Source of the DNA: an uncultured Gammaproteobacteria bacterium
Lineage (GTDB): Bacteria; Pseudomonadota; Gammaproteobacteria; Ga0077536
Reading direction: 5' to 3'
Length of the DNA: 64,000 bases
NCBI GenBank assembly: GCA_903866355.1
Contig: CAIPNE010000714.1
Span: forward strand, 85,614-149,613
This document shows positions 15,557-23,416 of the stretch, one piece after another. A program made the position numbers and the translations under genes. Each line of letters begins with the position of its first letter. Within the stretch, counting starts at the first letter, position 1. Below the pieces are notes generated by a model that saw nothing but the letters and a program-made list of their open reading frames with translations, had not been told where the DNA came from and ran no database searches.

Positions 15557-18451
15557 TTATAGGTAGAACGGGAAGAAGTTACTACTGAGCAGTTCTGATA
15601 CGTCAGAAGTGACAGCGGCAGGAATCTCCAGCAACGCTCCGGTGACAGCGTCGAAGTTGAGCATGTTAACGGTCAGGACAGTCACGGCCTGATCGGTGTA
15701 CAGGAACCGGCCCATGTTGACATTGGGGATGTCTCCGCTGAAGGCTTGTAGAGCGGAGTTGGAGAACAGATCCGACTTCAGCCGCTCTTCGGTGGGTGCC
15801 AGCAGCGCCAGCAGACCATCCAGGCTCATCCCCTTCGTAAAGTCAATCAGGCTAGATGGGGTGACGGTGAGGTTGGAGTTCAGTAGAGCATCGAAGTTAA
15901 CGGCACCGCCGGGACCATTACTGACCGGCATGTTGGCGTCGAGGAACTGGTTGTACAGAGGGTCGGTGTCGGTTGTGACAATGCCCAGTACGTCGGAATC
16001 CAGAAGTTGACCCCGGCTGGGTTCCGGAGAGGTCACTTCGGCGGTCACCGAAAGGTCAGCGTCGATGAACTGATTTCGGGTGACTTCGGCGTTCGATGAT
16101 GACGTAACGAAGAATTGCGCTTCAGTTTCGGCATCGTTGTAGATAAGGACGAAATGACCGGCAGTAACATCCAGGTGAGAGTTGACTCTGGCATTCCGAA
16201 GGAAGTCGATGTAGGTCGATGCGGTGACCGGAAGATCCGCGTCGAGCAGTGCGTCGAAGTCCACCGCGCCGGTCGTCTCGTCGGTGATTCCTAATAGAGC
16301 GTCAGCGTTGTGGTTGCGGATAATTTCGCCGTACCGGGAAGAGGTTACTGCCAGGTCGGTATCTACCCGTGCCCCAAACAGAACGGCAGAATCCACACCG
16401 GCTTCGGTGGAGAGATTGTCAGATTCTGAGAACTGGTTGCGGATGAATGTGGTAGATAGAGAGGCTGTGACGGGGAGGTCACCGTCCAGCGGCTGTTGTT
16501 GGGAGAATCCGGCGGTGGCTTCGGCGGTGGAAGTGTGATCGGCGTCCAGCGGCTGGCCGTAAGTTGTGTCAGCGCTAAGTTCGGCGGTCACCAAAAGTTC
16601 AACGAATCCGATGCGCCCCTTCACCGGATCAGATTGTGCTGTGGCCGTGACGGCTAGTTCGTCGGAATCAATATCGACCAAAACGGATCGGATCGCAATG
16701 AAGGTGGCTTCTACCGGCAGGTCAGCATCAACACCGACATTGCGGAGGGATTCGGAGTCCGGAATCGTGACGGTGATTCCAACATCTTCAGATTCAACAA
16801 AGACATTGCGGGTCGCTTCGGCAGTGATGCCAACGGCGACCTCCCCGCCGAATATATCGCTGACCATATCGGCAGCTTCGACGGCGACAAAATCAGCGAT
16901 GCCTGCTAGGTCAGCGGTAAGGCTCTGAGCATCCCAGTTTACAGCCGACTCGACGGTTGCCGTCGCCACCAAGACGGAGTCCACAATGGCGTTACGGTCG
17001 GCTGCTGGGGAGTCTGATACGACAACGGTTATCTCTTCGGCGTCGGCGCGGGCGACAATGGATGCTTCCGCACTGGGCTGTGCGGTAATGATCTGGTCGT
17101 AAGAGAAGAAGTTCGCATTGCGAGTGCTGTCAGATTCCGTCGTGACGGTGACAGCCGTATCGCTATCGGAATACAGGGAGGTCGAAGCATCAGCCGGATT
17201 CGTCACTGTGACGTTGATGGTGTCGGAGTAGACGTTTCTGCCTTGCACTACGTCACCAGAAGGACTGGCTGTCCCCGCGAGGTCAGTATCTTCGATTGCG
17301 TTACGGGTACCTGTTGTATCCCGACTGACTGTCACGTCCTGGCTGGAGTCTAGGAGTGCAGAGAAGTCCACGGCATCGGTGGCGGTTGCTGTCCCGTCTA
17401 GTAGAGAATCTGCGAACTGGCCGCGAATCGTATCGTTAGTGACTTGACTGTTTGCCGAAGTGACAGTGGTCGTCAGTGACGTATCGCCAAACACGCCCCT
17501 GGTGGTGTCTACCAGTACGGATGAGAATATGACGGGGAAGACGTAGGGGAACGCAGAGTTGTAGCTGACTGTGGTGAGCAATGACGAGTCAACGGTCTGT
17601 CCCCGGCCTCCAGTTGCCTCTAGGGATACCGTCCCTGACAGGCTGGCTGCGATGGTAGTCGAGACTGTTGCGGCGGCAGACAGTCCTGCGACAATCTCCC
17701 CTGATGACTGAGCGTAGGCAGTCCAGTTGACTTGTGCTGTGGGTGTCGCAGTAACTGCTGTATCTGTATCTCCACCGTAGGTCTTTGCCAGGACGTTGCT
17801 GGTCTGGAAGGTGAACGGGAAGGTGTACGGAAATTGATTGCCAAGGCCAGCAGTGACCGTCAGATCAGCGGCAAGTCCCTGAGCATCCCAGTTGACTACC
17901 GAATCGGCGGTTGCCGTCGCGGCCACCAGGACGGAGTCCACATTGGCGTTGCGGTCGGCAGCCGGGGAGCCTAGTGCCGTCCCTGACAGGCTGGCTGCGA
18001 TGGTAGTCGAGACTGTTGCGTTGGCAGAAAGTCCTGCAAAGATTTGTCCCGATGACTGAGCGTAAGCGTCCCAGTTGACTTGGCCGGTGGGTGTTGCGGT
18101 GACTGCTGTGTCTGTATCGCCGCCGTAGGTCTTGGCAAGCACATTGCTGGTTTGGAAGGTAAATGGGAAGGTATACGGGAACTGGTTGCCAAGCCCAGCC
18201 GTGACCGTCAGCGAAGCGTCGGCTGTCAGGACGTATCCGACAAGGGTTTCGGTGGTCGTGCCCACCACAAAGGGGACGGTGTAAGGAATAGTATTATTGG
18301 TGGATACGACAACATCCAGAGATGCGTCGGCCACTTCTTCTTTGGCGAAGATTACGACAACATCCAGAGAAGCGTCGGCAAAAAGCCTTCTTGTCGTATC
18401 CCTTAATACTTGGCTAGAACCAACCGGATATGACCTACCTAGCCGTGCCAC
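15557..18451 (-). CDS. Large repetitive tail or fibre protein (964 aa)
   Basis: Starts with GTG just after the upstream gene. The product is almost entirely short repeats around cores like DADLPVTASTY, DSDLLVTA or DADLSVTAEV, each 20-40 residues long, separated by RNQFIDADL-type links. A longer unit of about 116 residues (starting LTVTAGLGNQFPYTFPFTFQ) is present twice near the N-terminus and is duplicated in the DNA. Residues 1-110 contain two shorter copies of ADASLDVVV. Such proteins probably form an elongated fibre or tail spike stalk. No catalytic motif is visible. Confidence 0.75.
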   Translation of the reverse strand: MARLGRSYPVGSSQVLRDTTRRLFADASLDVVVIFAKEEVADASLDVVVSTNNTIPYTVPFVVGTTTETLVGYVLTADASLTVTAGLGNQFPYTFPFTFQTSNVLAKTYGGDTDTAVTATPTGQVNWDAYAQSSGQIFAGLSANATVSTTIAASLSGTALGSPAADRNANVDSVLVAATATADSVVNWDAQGLAADLTVTAGLGNQFPYTFPFTFQTSNVLAKTYGGDTDTAVTATPTAQVNWTAYAQSSGEIVAGLSAAATVSTTIAASLSGTVSLEATGGRGQTVDSSLLTTVSYNSAFPYVFPVIFSSVLVDTTRGVFGDTSLTTTVTSANSQVTNDTIRGQFADSLLDGTATATDAVDFSALLDSSQDVTVSRDTTGTRNAIEDTDLAGTASPSGDVVQGRNVYSDTINVTVTNPADASTSLYSDSDTAVTVTTESDSTRNANFFSYDQIITAQPSAEASIVARADAEEITVVVSDSPAADRNAIVDSVLVATATVESAVNWDAQSLTADLAGIADFVAVEAADMVSDIFGGEVAVGITAEATRNVFVESEDVGITVTIPDSESLRNVGVDADLPVEATFIAIRSVLVDIDSDELAVTATAQSDPVKGRIGFVELLVTAELSADTTYGQPLDADHTSTAEATAGFSQQQPLDGDLPVTASLSTTFIRNQFSESDNLSTEAGVDSAVLFGARVDTDLAVTSSRYGEIIRNHNADALLGITDETTGAVDFDALLDADLPVTASTYIDFLRNARVNSHLDVTAGHFVLIYNDAETEAQFFVTSSSNAEVTRNQFIDADLSVTAEVTSPEPSRGQLLDSDVLGIVTTDTDPLYNQFLDANMPVSNGPGGAVNFDALLNSNLTVTPSSLIDFTKGMSLDGLLALLAPTEERLKSDLFSNSALQAFSGDIPNVNMGRFLYTDQAVTVLTVNMLNFDAVTGALLEIPAAVTSDVSELLSSNFFPFYL
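17629..18218. repeat. 348-bp-offset direct repeat inside the 964-residue gene
   Basis: The block starting CCGTCCCTGACAGGCTGGCT at 17629 recurs at 17977, an offset of 348 bases (116 codons). Identity is near-perfect over the first ~45 bases and remains high to about 17870 and 18218 respectively. It encodes the unit with the FPYTFPFTFQTSN and AKTYGGDTDTAVTA segments. The offset is a multiple of three, so the frame is kept. This looks like a recent in-frame duplication, able to expand or contract by homologous recombination. Confidence 0.85.
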
Positions 18452-18457
18452 TCAGCA

Positions 18458-18964
18458 TCACTCTTCCCAGATGACGTAGCACCACATATTGACGGCAGCG
18501 GCAGACGTAGGGGTGGCTCGGATGCGAAGCGCCATGCTGGCGTTGACTTCCGGCTCGCGTCCCAGCGGGAACTGCTGCTTAAAGTAAAGGGAAGTGTCGT
18601 AGTTGTACGCGAACAGCCGGGAAGCGGTAATGATGCCTTCGTCGGTGGAGTTGAAGCCGGTGGCCCTGACTGCGCTCACCACAGCACTGGAAGCTGGCCC
18701 GGTGGCATCGTTGTAGCGGGTGACAGCCGTGATCTGGGTGATTTCGGCGAACACTCCGGTTTCGACAAGCTCCACCCTTACCGGGGAAGCCGGGGCGGCA
18801 TCGAAGCCGTAGCCCCACTCCACGATGCGGAACTTCTGGGCACCCGCCTTGACTTGAAGGATCGTCTTGACTGTGCCCGACGTAGCGGAGGTCGCAGTAG
18901 CGGCGGGGGGTCCGCTCAGTCCCGACGTATTGGCGTTCCAGGCGATGAACAGCGGTGCGGCCAT
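18458..18964 (-). CDS. Minor tail protein (168 aa)
   Basis: Start set at ATG 18964, behind AAAGGAAACCCTC, rather than the longer in-frame extension that overlaps the next gene. The protein is beta-rich with a KTILQVKAGAQKFRIVEWGY segment, VRVELVETGVFAEI, and a final NMWCYVIWEE strand. Small proteins of this kind (AWNANTSGLSGP...) occur among minor tail genes of actinobacterial phages. No enzyme motif is visible. Confidence 0.7.
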   Translation of the reverse strand: MAAPLFIAWNANTSGLSGPPAATATSATSGTVKTILQVKAGAQKFRIVEWGYGFDAAPASPVRVELVETGVFAEITQITAVTRYNDATGPASSAVVSAVRATGFNSTDEGIITASRLFAYNYDTSLYFKQQFPLGREPEVNASMALRIRATPTSAAAVNMWCYVIWEE

Positions 18965-18975
18965 GAGGGTTTCCT

Positions 18976-19656
18976 TTACCTTATTGAGGCGTGATTGACG
19001 GCGGCAGATAACTGGGAAGTTTTTACGCCGGGGGTCGGACTGAACGATAAGGGGATGCCAATAGCTCCACCCCACTGAGTATTGTTAGTTGTGGTGACCG
19101 TACTGGAAGTTACGCCGTCCGAAACGGCATAGAAGCCGCCAGCCGAATTATTTCCGCTGGTGTTCGTCCAGAAAGCTAACGTGGCTCCGGTGTAGCTATT
19201 AAGCGGTGAGGCGTAGGTTTCTCCGACGCTGAACACCACCATGCCGTTAGCTGGCCCCTGCGCCGTGACCGTGTGGGGGGAGCCTTGCTGTAAAGCCGTG
19301 ACTGGGGTGCCGATTTTTCCAGCCCCCTTGAATGACATGGAGTTGGCTGCCCAGGTGTAAGACTTGCCATTCGGGTTTAGGTTGACCGTCTTGGTTCCTG
19401 AGCCGCCAATTTCCAAGTAGAACGAGGCGCACCGAAAAGTTGATGCCAAAAACTTCATGGCGACACCATCGAAGGTTAGCACTACATCATTCGGCCCCAT
19501 TGCGTCATTGCCGTTCGTCAGAGAGACATTTAGGCCGGGGCAAATGGTGACGATAACGAGGTTGTGGTCGGCGGCGACAGTGTGATTCCATGACCCCGCC
19601 ACGTTCGCGGAGGACTGATAAAATCCGGTCCCGGCAGAGCCGAAAGTAACGGGCAT
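18976..19656 (-). CDS. Minor tail protein (226 aa)
   Basis: The N-terminal beta region (SAGTGFYQSSANVAGSWNHT, VAADHNLVIVTICPGLNV) resembles domains found repeatedly in actinobacterial phage tail proteins, with DVVLTFDGVAMKFLAS and a KTVNLNPNGK strand. A similar pattern occurs at the start of the 568-residue gene at 56207 (FAAGGTTATWQHVIG, ATALIVGVSFSGG, TVGNKTLASIGV), so the two may be paralogues. Ribosome site AAAGGTGACCC precedes the ATG. Function unknown. Confidence 0.7.
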   Translation of the reverse strand: MPVTFGSAGTGFYQSSANVAGSWNHTVAADHNLVIVTICPGLNVSLTNGNDAMGPNDVVLTFDGVAMKFLASTFRCASFYLEIGGSGTKTVNLNPNGKSYTWAANSMSFKGAGKIGTPVTALQQGSPHTVTAQGPANGMVVFSVGETYASPLNSYTGATLAFWTNTSGNNSAGGFYAVSDGVTSSTVTTTNNTQWGGAIGIPLSFSPTPGVKTSQLSAAVNHASIR

Positions 19657-19693
19657 GGGTCACCTTTCAGTTCGCCGGATGACGTACTGAGGG

Positions 19694-20077
19694 CTACGCC
19701 GCCAGTGGAGCCAGTGACAGACCGCAGGTGTTGAGCGTCAGGGTGTCACCGTTGGCGACCGTCTTGCTCACCGAAAGCTGCGCCGACCAGAGGAAGGAGC
19801 CGCCGGTCGAAGCCGACCAGACCGAAATGTAGGCTACGGTTTCGGAGGTCGTCATGTTCCATGCGGTCGGAGTAGCCGACAGAGCGATAGCACCCGACGA
19901 GGCGGCAGCGAAGGTCGCCTGCTGACGCACCGTTACGGCGCTCTGATTGCTCGTTCCGCTGGCACCTGGGTCACCAGTGTGCAAGCCGATGTAGGTCGCA
20001 GAGTTAGAGAACGAAGTGCCACGAATGCCATTCAGCATTGCATTGGCGAGGTTGGTGGTGGAGAGGCCCACAGTCAT
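19694..20077 (-). CDS. Tail fibre-family protein with IGLHTGDPG motif
   Basis: The 127-residue product starts MTVGLSTTNLANAMLNGIRG and contains ATYIGLHTGDPGASGTSNQS, a motif typical of a broad family of phage tail and fibre proteins. It is followed by AWNMTTSETVAYISVWSAST and a final strand NGDTLTLNTCGLSL. Beta-sandwich fold is likely. It begins three bases after the stop of a 45-residue gene. Usually these proteins form a small head on the fibre; here that is inferred. Confidence 0.8.
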   Translation of the reverse strand: MTVGLSTTNLANAMLNGIRGTSFSNSATYIGLHTGDPGASGTSNQSAVTVRQQATFAAASSGAIALSATPTAWNMTTSETVAYISVWSASTGGSFLWSAQLSVSKTVANGDTLTLNTCGLSLAPLAA

Positions 20078-20080
20078 CGG

Positions 20081-20218
20081 TTATACCTTTCTTTCGGTGG
20101 AGGCGGTAGCCTCCGTATCGGGGTTGGCCGGGTCCGTGGCCTCATCCATCCAGAGATTTTGCGGCGCTCTGGTCACCGATGCCGATGCTTCCGTCACGAT
20201 TTCACCCAAGATGTTCAT
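20081..20218 (-). CDS. Small hypothetical protein (45 aa)
   Basis: ATG 20218 to TAA 20081 encodes MNILGEIVTEASASVTRAPQ followed by an acidic, Pro/Thr-rich tail. It fills a 150-base gap between two genes, and its stop is 3 bases from the next start. The ribosome site (GAAAG) is only moderate. No family recognised. Real expression is plausible but unproven. Confidence 0.5.
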   Translation of the reverse strand: MNILGEIVTEASASVTRAPQNLWMDEATDPANPDTEATASTERKV

Positions 20219-20228
20219 GTCATTTCTT

Positions 20229-20567
20229 TCAGGCTTGGAGGGCAGTGGATAACAGGAACCAGGCCCCGGCGTGGCTTGACCACCGGAAGCCCAGGAAGGC
20301 GGTCTTGTGTGGCTCCAGCGTGATGGAGGGGTGAGCGCCCAGGCAGGGGATCACGTCGGACGGTGAGAACACCAGAACCCGATCAGGCCCTGCTTTGACC
20401 TCAAACACTTCCATCTGATGCTCGTCCGGATCTTCGGGCAAGCTCAAGTGCAGATCGGACTGGGCGACGATGTGATTGCTGTATGAAGGATAGGCAGTAC
20501 GCGCCCAGCCCAAAGTAAGCTGGTCGTGTTCACCGACTGGTGTCGGCCCTAAGTCCTTGCGTGTCAC
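20229..20567 (-). CDS. Hypothetical protein (112 aa)
   Basis: The frame is open from 20630, but I choose GTG 20567 because GGGAGGTCTT lies directly before it and the extension reads into a terminator hairpin. The product begins MTRKDLGPTPVGEHDQLTLG and is beta-rich (FEVKAGPDRVLVFSPSDV, KTAFLGFRWSSHAGAWFLLS). It is the first gene after a terminator, so it may open the tail-fibre transcription unit. No family recognised. Confidence 0.65.
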   Translation of the reverse strand: MTRKDLGPTPVGEHDQLTLGWARTAYPSYSNHIVAQSDLHLSLPEDPDEHQMEVFEVKAGPDRVLVFSPSDVIPCLGAHPSITLEPHKTAFLGFRWSSHAGAWFLLSTALQA

Positions 20568-20615
20568 CAAGACCTCCCTCACCACTTCTGAAGGGTGAGA
20601 GGGCTGGTTACAGGG

Positions 20616-20651
20616 CAGAAAGGCCCCCACCCTGCGAACAGGATGAGGGCC
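20616..20651 (-). terminator. Rho-independent terminator with UUCG loop
   Basis: On the minus strand a 13-base-pair stem (20639-20651 with 20622-20634; two G-U pairs) closes on a TTCG tetraloop and is followed by TTTCTG. UUCG loops are unusually stable. It separates the short two-gene unit at 20690-21642 from the fibre genes. Confidence 0.75.
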
Positions 20652-20689
20652 GGTCCTACCGAAGGATCGTGTGCGGCGAGTGCCCCTCG

Positions 20690-20896
20690 TTAGGACGTTT
20701 CGATGATGGGGATATGGCTGGCGGTCTTTTCGTCAATGTCGATGACCACCGGGTTGCTGATCTTCAGGTCAGATAGACCGTTGATGAACTCCTGCATGTC
20801 GTGGATGCAGCTAGTTTGCACAATGATCTTCTGTATCTCACCGTCGTCATTAGACAGCGTGACGAGATAAGACCTCCCCACAGCTTCTGCGCACAT
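20690..20896 (-). CDS. Small hypothetical protein (68 aa)
   Basis: The product has a strand-strand-helix-strand look: RSYLVTLSNDDGEIQKIIVQ, then SCIHDMQEFINGL, then NPVVIDIDEKTASHIPIIE. No ribosome site is visible before ATG 20896, so a leaderless start or an internal GTG (for RSYLV...) are both possible. It is encoded just before a terminator. Function unknown. Confidence 0.6.
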   Translation of the reverse strand: MCAEAVGRSYLVTLSNDDGEIQKIIVQTSCIHDMQEFINGLSDLKISNPVVIDIDEKTASHIPIIETS

Positions 20897-20946
20897 AGGG
20901 TTAGGCTAGCACTTCTAACTGTTGAACCCTATAGGGCATTAAATCC

Positions 20947-21642
20947 CTAGACCGTAGGGCCACTATCCCCAGTCTCGACCGGGGTGACCACGGCGTCCGG
21001 AGGAAGCTCTCCAGCCACGGCCAGAGTCGCACCTTCAGGTACGGCTACGGGCGATACGTCGGGAACCTCCACCACCGTAGTGGCCGGATGCAAGTCGCCT
21101 GCGTGTACCGGATCGGCTGTCGGATCAACCGGGACCGGGGTGACCGCCTCAGCCGGTGTTTCGACCGTCTCAGCGCCCGCAGGAACCTCTGCCGGGACAG
21201 ACGGTACCTCTGCGGTGATGCTGGCGTCAATCAGCCCTCCATCGGCCACCTGGCCTGCCGGGGTGCTGGCCTCGACGGCGACAGCCGGAACCTCAACGGG
21301 AGCCACCGGCTCCAGCGCGTCAGCCTGCGCCTTGACGGCATCAGCAGCCACGACGAGTTCATCGACAGCCTGGATGAGTTCCGGATCGGTTGCCGTACCG
21401 GCAGCGGTCAGGCTAGCCACCTGCTGCTGAAGGCTGGTCACCTGGCCGGTCAGTGAGGTCAGGTTGCTCTTCAGGTTCCCGACGTTGATGTTGTTGTCCG
21501 CGACAGCCTCGTTGAGCTTGGCGACAGCGGCTTCGATCTGGTCAGCGAGTGACATGATTTCTCCGATTTTATTGAGGATGAAGAAGGTCACAAACAGCGT
21601 GAACCCCTGAAAAAGCAAGGCGGCTGCGGTGAACCAGATCAT
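20947..21642 (-). CDS. Membrane-anchored coiled-coil, Pro/Val/Glu-rich protein with possible dual start
   Basis: ATG 21642 is preceded by AAGGAGTCCGTG and gives a 231-residue protein. Its first ~24 residues are a membrane helix (IWFTAAALLFQGFTLFVTFF). A second in-frame ATG at 21555 has its own ribosome site (CGGAGAAATC) and would give a soluble form lacking the membrane helix. The next ~75 residues form a coiled coil (LADQIEAAVAKLNEAVADN, LTSLTGQVTSLQQQVASL). The rest is a low-complexity Pro/Val/Glu/Ala tail. It directly follows the major capsid protein terminator. A surface, spanin-like or decoration role is possible; none is shown. Confidence 0.65.
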   Translation of the reverse strand: MIWFTAAALLFQGFTLFVTFFILNKIGEIMSLADQIEAAVAKLNEAVADNNINVGNLKSNLTSLTGQVTSLQQQVASLTAAGTATDPELIQAVDELVVAADAVKAQADALEPVAPVEVPAVAVEASTPAGQVADGGLIDASITAEVPSVPAEVPAGAETVETPAEAVTPVPVDPTADPVHAGDLHPATTVVEVPDVSPVAVPEGATLAVAGELPPDAVVTPVETGDSGPTV

Positions 21643-21761
21643 CACGGACTCCTTGGGAGGGGAGCGCCAACGGACGGGGGGTGGGGTCGGCGCTCCCCTA
21701 CTCTTTCTCCCATCATTGAGTGAGCTTTACAGGTTGAGCGGGAAAAGTGGTACGCACATAC

Positions 21762-21802
21762 AGAAATCCCCCTCCCAGATGTTTGCTAGGAGGGGGATTT
21801 CT
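21762..21802 (-). terminator. Rho-independent terminator after the major capsid gene
   Basis: A perfect 14-base-pair stem (21762-21775 with 21789-21802) has a 13-base loop. On the minus strand it ends in GATTTCT. It lies 39 bases past the stop of the major capsid gene and would end the head transcript. Confidence 0.8.
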
Positions 21803-21840
21803 TGCCTGTACGAGTTTGCTGTACAGCTATCCTTGCAGGT

Positions 21841-22842
21841 CTACGCCTTGCGGAGGATAACTATGCCTCTCGGGTTTAGGATAGCTAGGCCAACGAGTTC
21901 GTCCATAACCCAGCCTTTGTGGAACTGTTCCACGTTATTGTTCTCTTCCACGTCGAGCGAGTACATGACGGGGAACACGCCCAAGAAGGACGGCTCCGGA
22001 GTCAGGTAGGTCGTACCCGGCGGGATGATGACGGACTTGCCGATCTGGAACTCACCGAACTGCACGATGCGCTCGCCAGCAACGACAGAGTCTTTGAACG
22101 CCCACCCTGTCGTATTGATGTCCCACCTGTAAAAATCCCGATATTCTGCGGGATTGCAGAGCAGGCGAGACGAATCCAGCAAACGCTGATCGGTGAAGGT
22201 GACCGCCGTGTAGAGGTCATCCGGCGACAGGTAGTTGCCTGCAACCTGGATTTCATTCGGCAGCGAGCCGGTACCGGGGACGGACGAGGAATCGACCAGA
22301 CGATACTGTGCTGCGGCGACCTCCAGCAAAGTAATCAGGCGGCTATCTTCCTGCCGCATGATCGCCTGTTTCGTCATATCCTGGGCGTACTCAACCACGT
22401 TTGACCTCAGGTAATAGAGGTCTTCCTTCTTGATCTTCGGGAAGGCGGCGATGCGGAACAAGCTAACTGGCACACGTTTGCCCTCGAAGGGTGTGATTTT
22501 GACCTCACCCTCGTCGCCGTGGAGTAGGTAAGCCTGTCCTAAGTCGTCCAGAACGTCGTACTCAATGGGCACGCCGGGGGTCAGCGTGTCCTCCAGCAGG
22601 ACGTTACGCAGGATGCCCTGGTAACGAAGCTGAAGCTGGATGGGGCCGATCATGGACTGGCCCAAGCGGACCATTCCGTTCTGGCGATCACCCAGGATGT
22701 TGGCGAGCTTGGACTGCTTCTCGCGGGCACTGAGCTTGCGACCACCCAGACGTGTCATCACGTTCTGGATATCAGCCACATACTCATCAGAGTGACGGGC
22801 AAGCCGACCGAAGCCGGAACCCGTAGCTACTGGGAGACTCAT
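21841..22842 (-). CDS. Major capsid protein
   Basis: The 333-residue product fits an HK97-fold major capsid protein. The N-terminus is helical (LARHSDEYVADIQNVMTRL). The centre has PIQLQLRYQGILRNVLLEDT followed by GVPIEYDVLDDLG. A P-domain-like segment reads DLYYLRSNVVEYAQDMTKQA. The C-terminus has an A-domain strand pattern (GVFPVMYSLDVEENN, VGLAILNPRGIVILRKA). It follows the protease gene and a capsid accessory gene and precedes a strong terminator, the standard arrangement. The ribosome site is AGGGAGGAATAGAAAA. High expression is expected. Confidence 0.85.
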   Translation of the reverse strand: MSLPVATGSGFGRLARHSDEYVADIQNVMTRLGGRKLSAREKQSKLANILGDRQNGMVRLGQSMIGPIQLQLRYQGILRNVLLEDTLTPGVPIEYDVLDDLGQAYLLHGDEGEVKITPFEGKRVPVSLFRIAAFPKIKKEDLYYLRSNVVEYAQDMTKQAIMRQEDSRLITLLEVAAAQYRLVDSSSVPGTGSLPNEIQVAGNYLSPDDLYTAVTFTDQRLLDSSRLLCNPAEYRDFYRWDINTTGWAFKDSVVAGERIVQFGEFQIGKSVIIPPGTTYLTPEPSFLGVFPVMYSLDVEENNNVEQFHKGWVMDELVGLAILNPRGIVILRKA

Positions 22843-22857
22843 TTTTCTATTCCTCCC

Positions 22858-23385
22858 TTAGCTTCCGGCACCAAGGGTGACTGCACCCAGGTTGAAGCGG
22901 TTCAGACGGATCAGGATTTTGTCGGTCGTCTCGACATCCAGAAGCTCCGCAATGGCGTTGGCGTTGGTAGCGCCGACCGGAGTGAGCTTGCCCTGAGCAT
23001 TGCCGGTCAGCAGTTGCTGACCGCCGTTGGTCGGAGCGGTCCACGTTGCGGTGGTGTCGAAGGCCGGGGCCAGGATCTCAAACACAGCGTCGGAGTCACC
23101 GACCCAGACGGTGAAGAGGTTGGTCCCGGTTGCGGTGACCTCGTCAATGCCCAGGTTGGGCGCGACGAACAGAGCGGACAGACCAAAGGGCTTCTGGCCT
23201 GCTGCTCCAGTGAAGGGCGTGAAGATTTCGGCACTCTTGCGAGCCATGACCGTGCCGGGAAGAATGTCGAAGGACTTCGTCCAGGCCGGGTCGAGGAAAC
23301 CACCCCACGTCGTAGCTTGATGCTGCGCGTAGATCGGTCGGATCGTACGCTTCTGCGACGGGTTGGTGATAGTTGCGCGGAACAT
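22858..23385 (-). CDS. Probable capsid accessory/decoration protein
   Basis: This 175-residue protein is encoded between the protease and major capsid genes, 15 bases before the latter, with a strong ribosome site (AAGGAGGCGAGAA). It is mostly beta (TNLFTVWVGDSDAVFEILAP, TDKILIRLNRFNLGAVTLG). No coiled coil is apparent, so it looks less like a scaffold than a decoration or minor capsid protein. The exact family is not recognised. Confidence 0.6.
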   Translation of the reverse strand: MFRATITNPSQKRTIRPIYAQHQATTWGGFLDPAWTKSFDILPGTVMARKSAEIFTPFTGAAGQKPFGLSALFVAPNLGIDEVTATGTNLFTVWVGDSDAVFEILAPAFDTTATWTAPTNGGQQLLTGNAQGKLTPVGATNANAIAELLDVETTDKILIRLNRFNLGAVTLGAGS

Positions 23386-23416
23386 TTCTCGCCTCCTTTC
23401 TTAGTGATGAAGGGGG

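Noticed and set aside
14399..15562. 387-residue plus-strand open frame
   Set aside because: It runs antisense across three compact minus-strand genes with matching starts and stops; no motif recognised.
20897..20946. Possible operator or promoter in the 50-base gap with an imperfect inverted GGGTT...AACCC sequence
   Set aside because: Symmetry is short and no -35/-10 pair at proper spacing was found.
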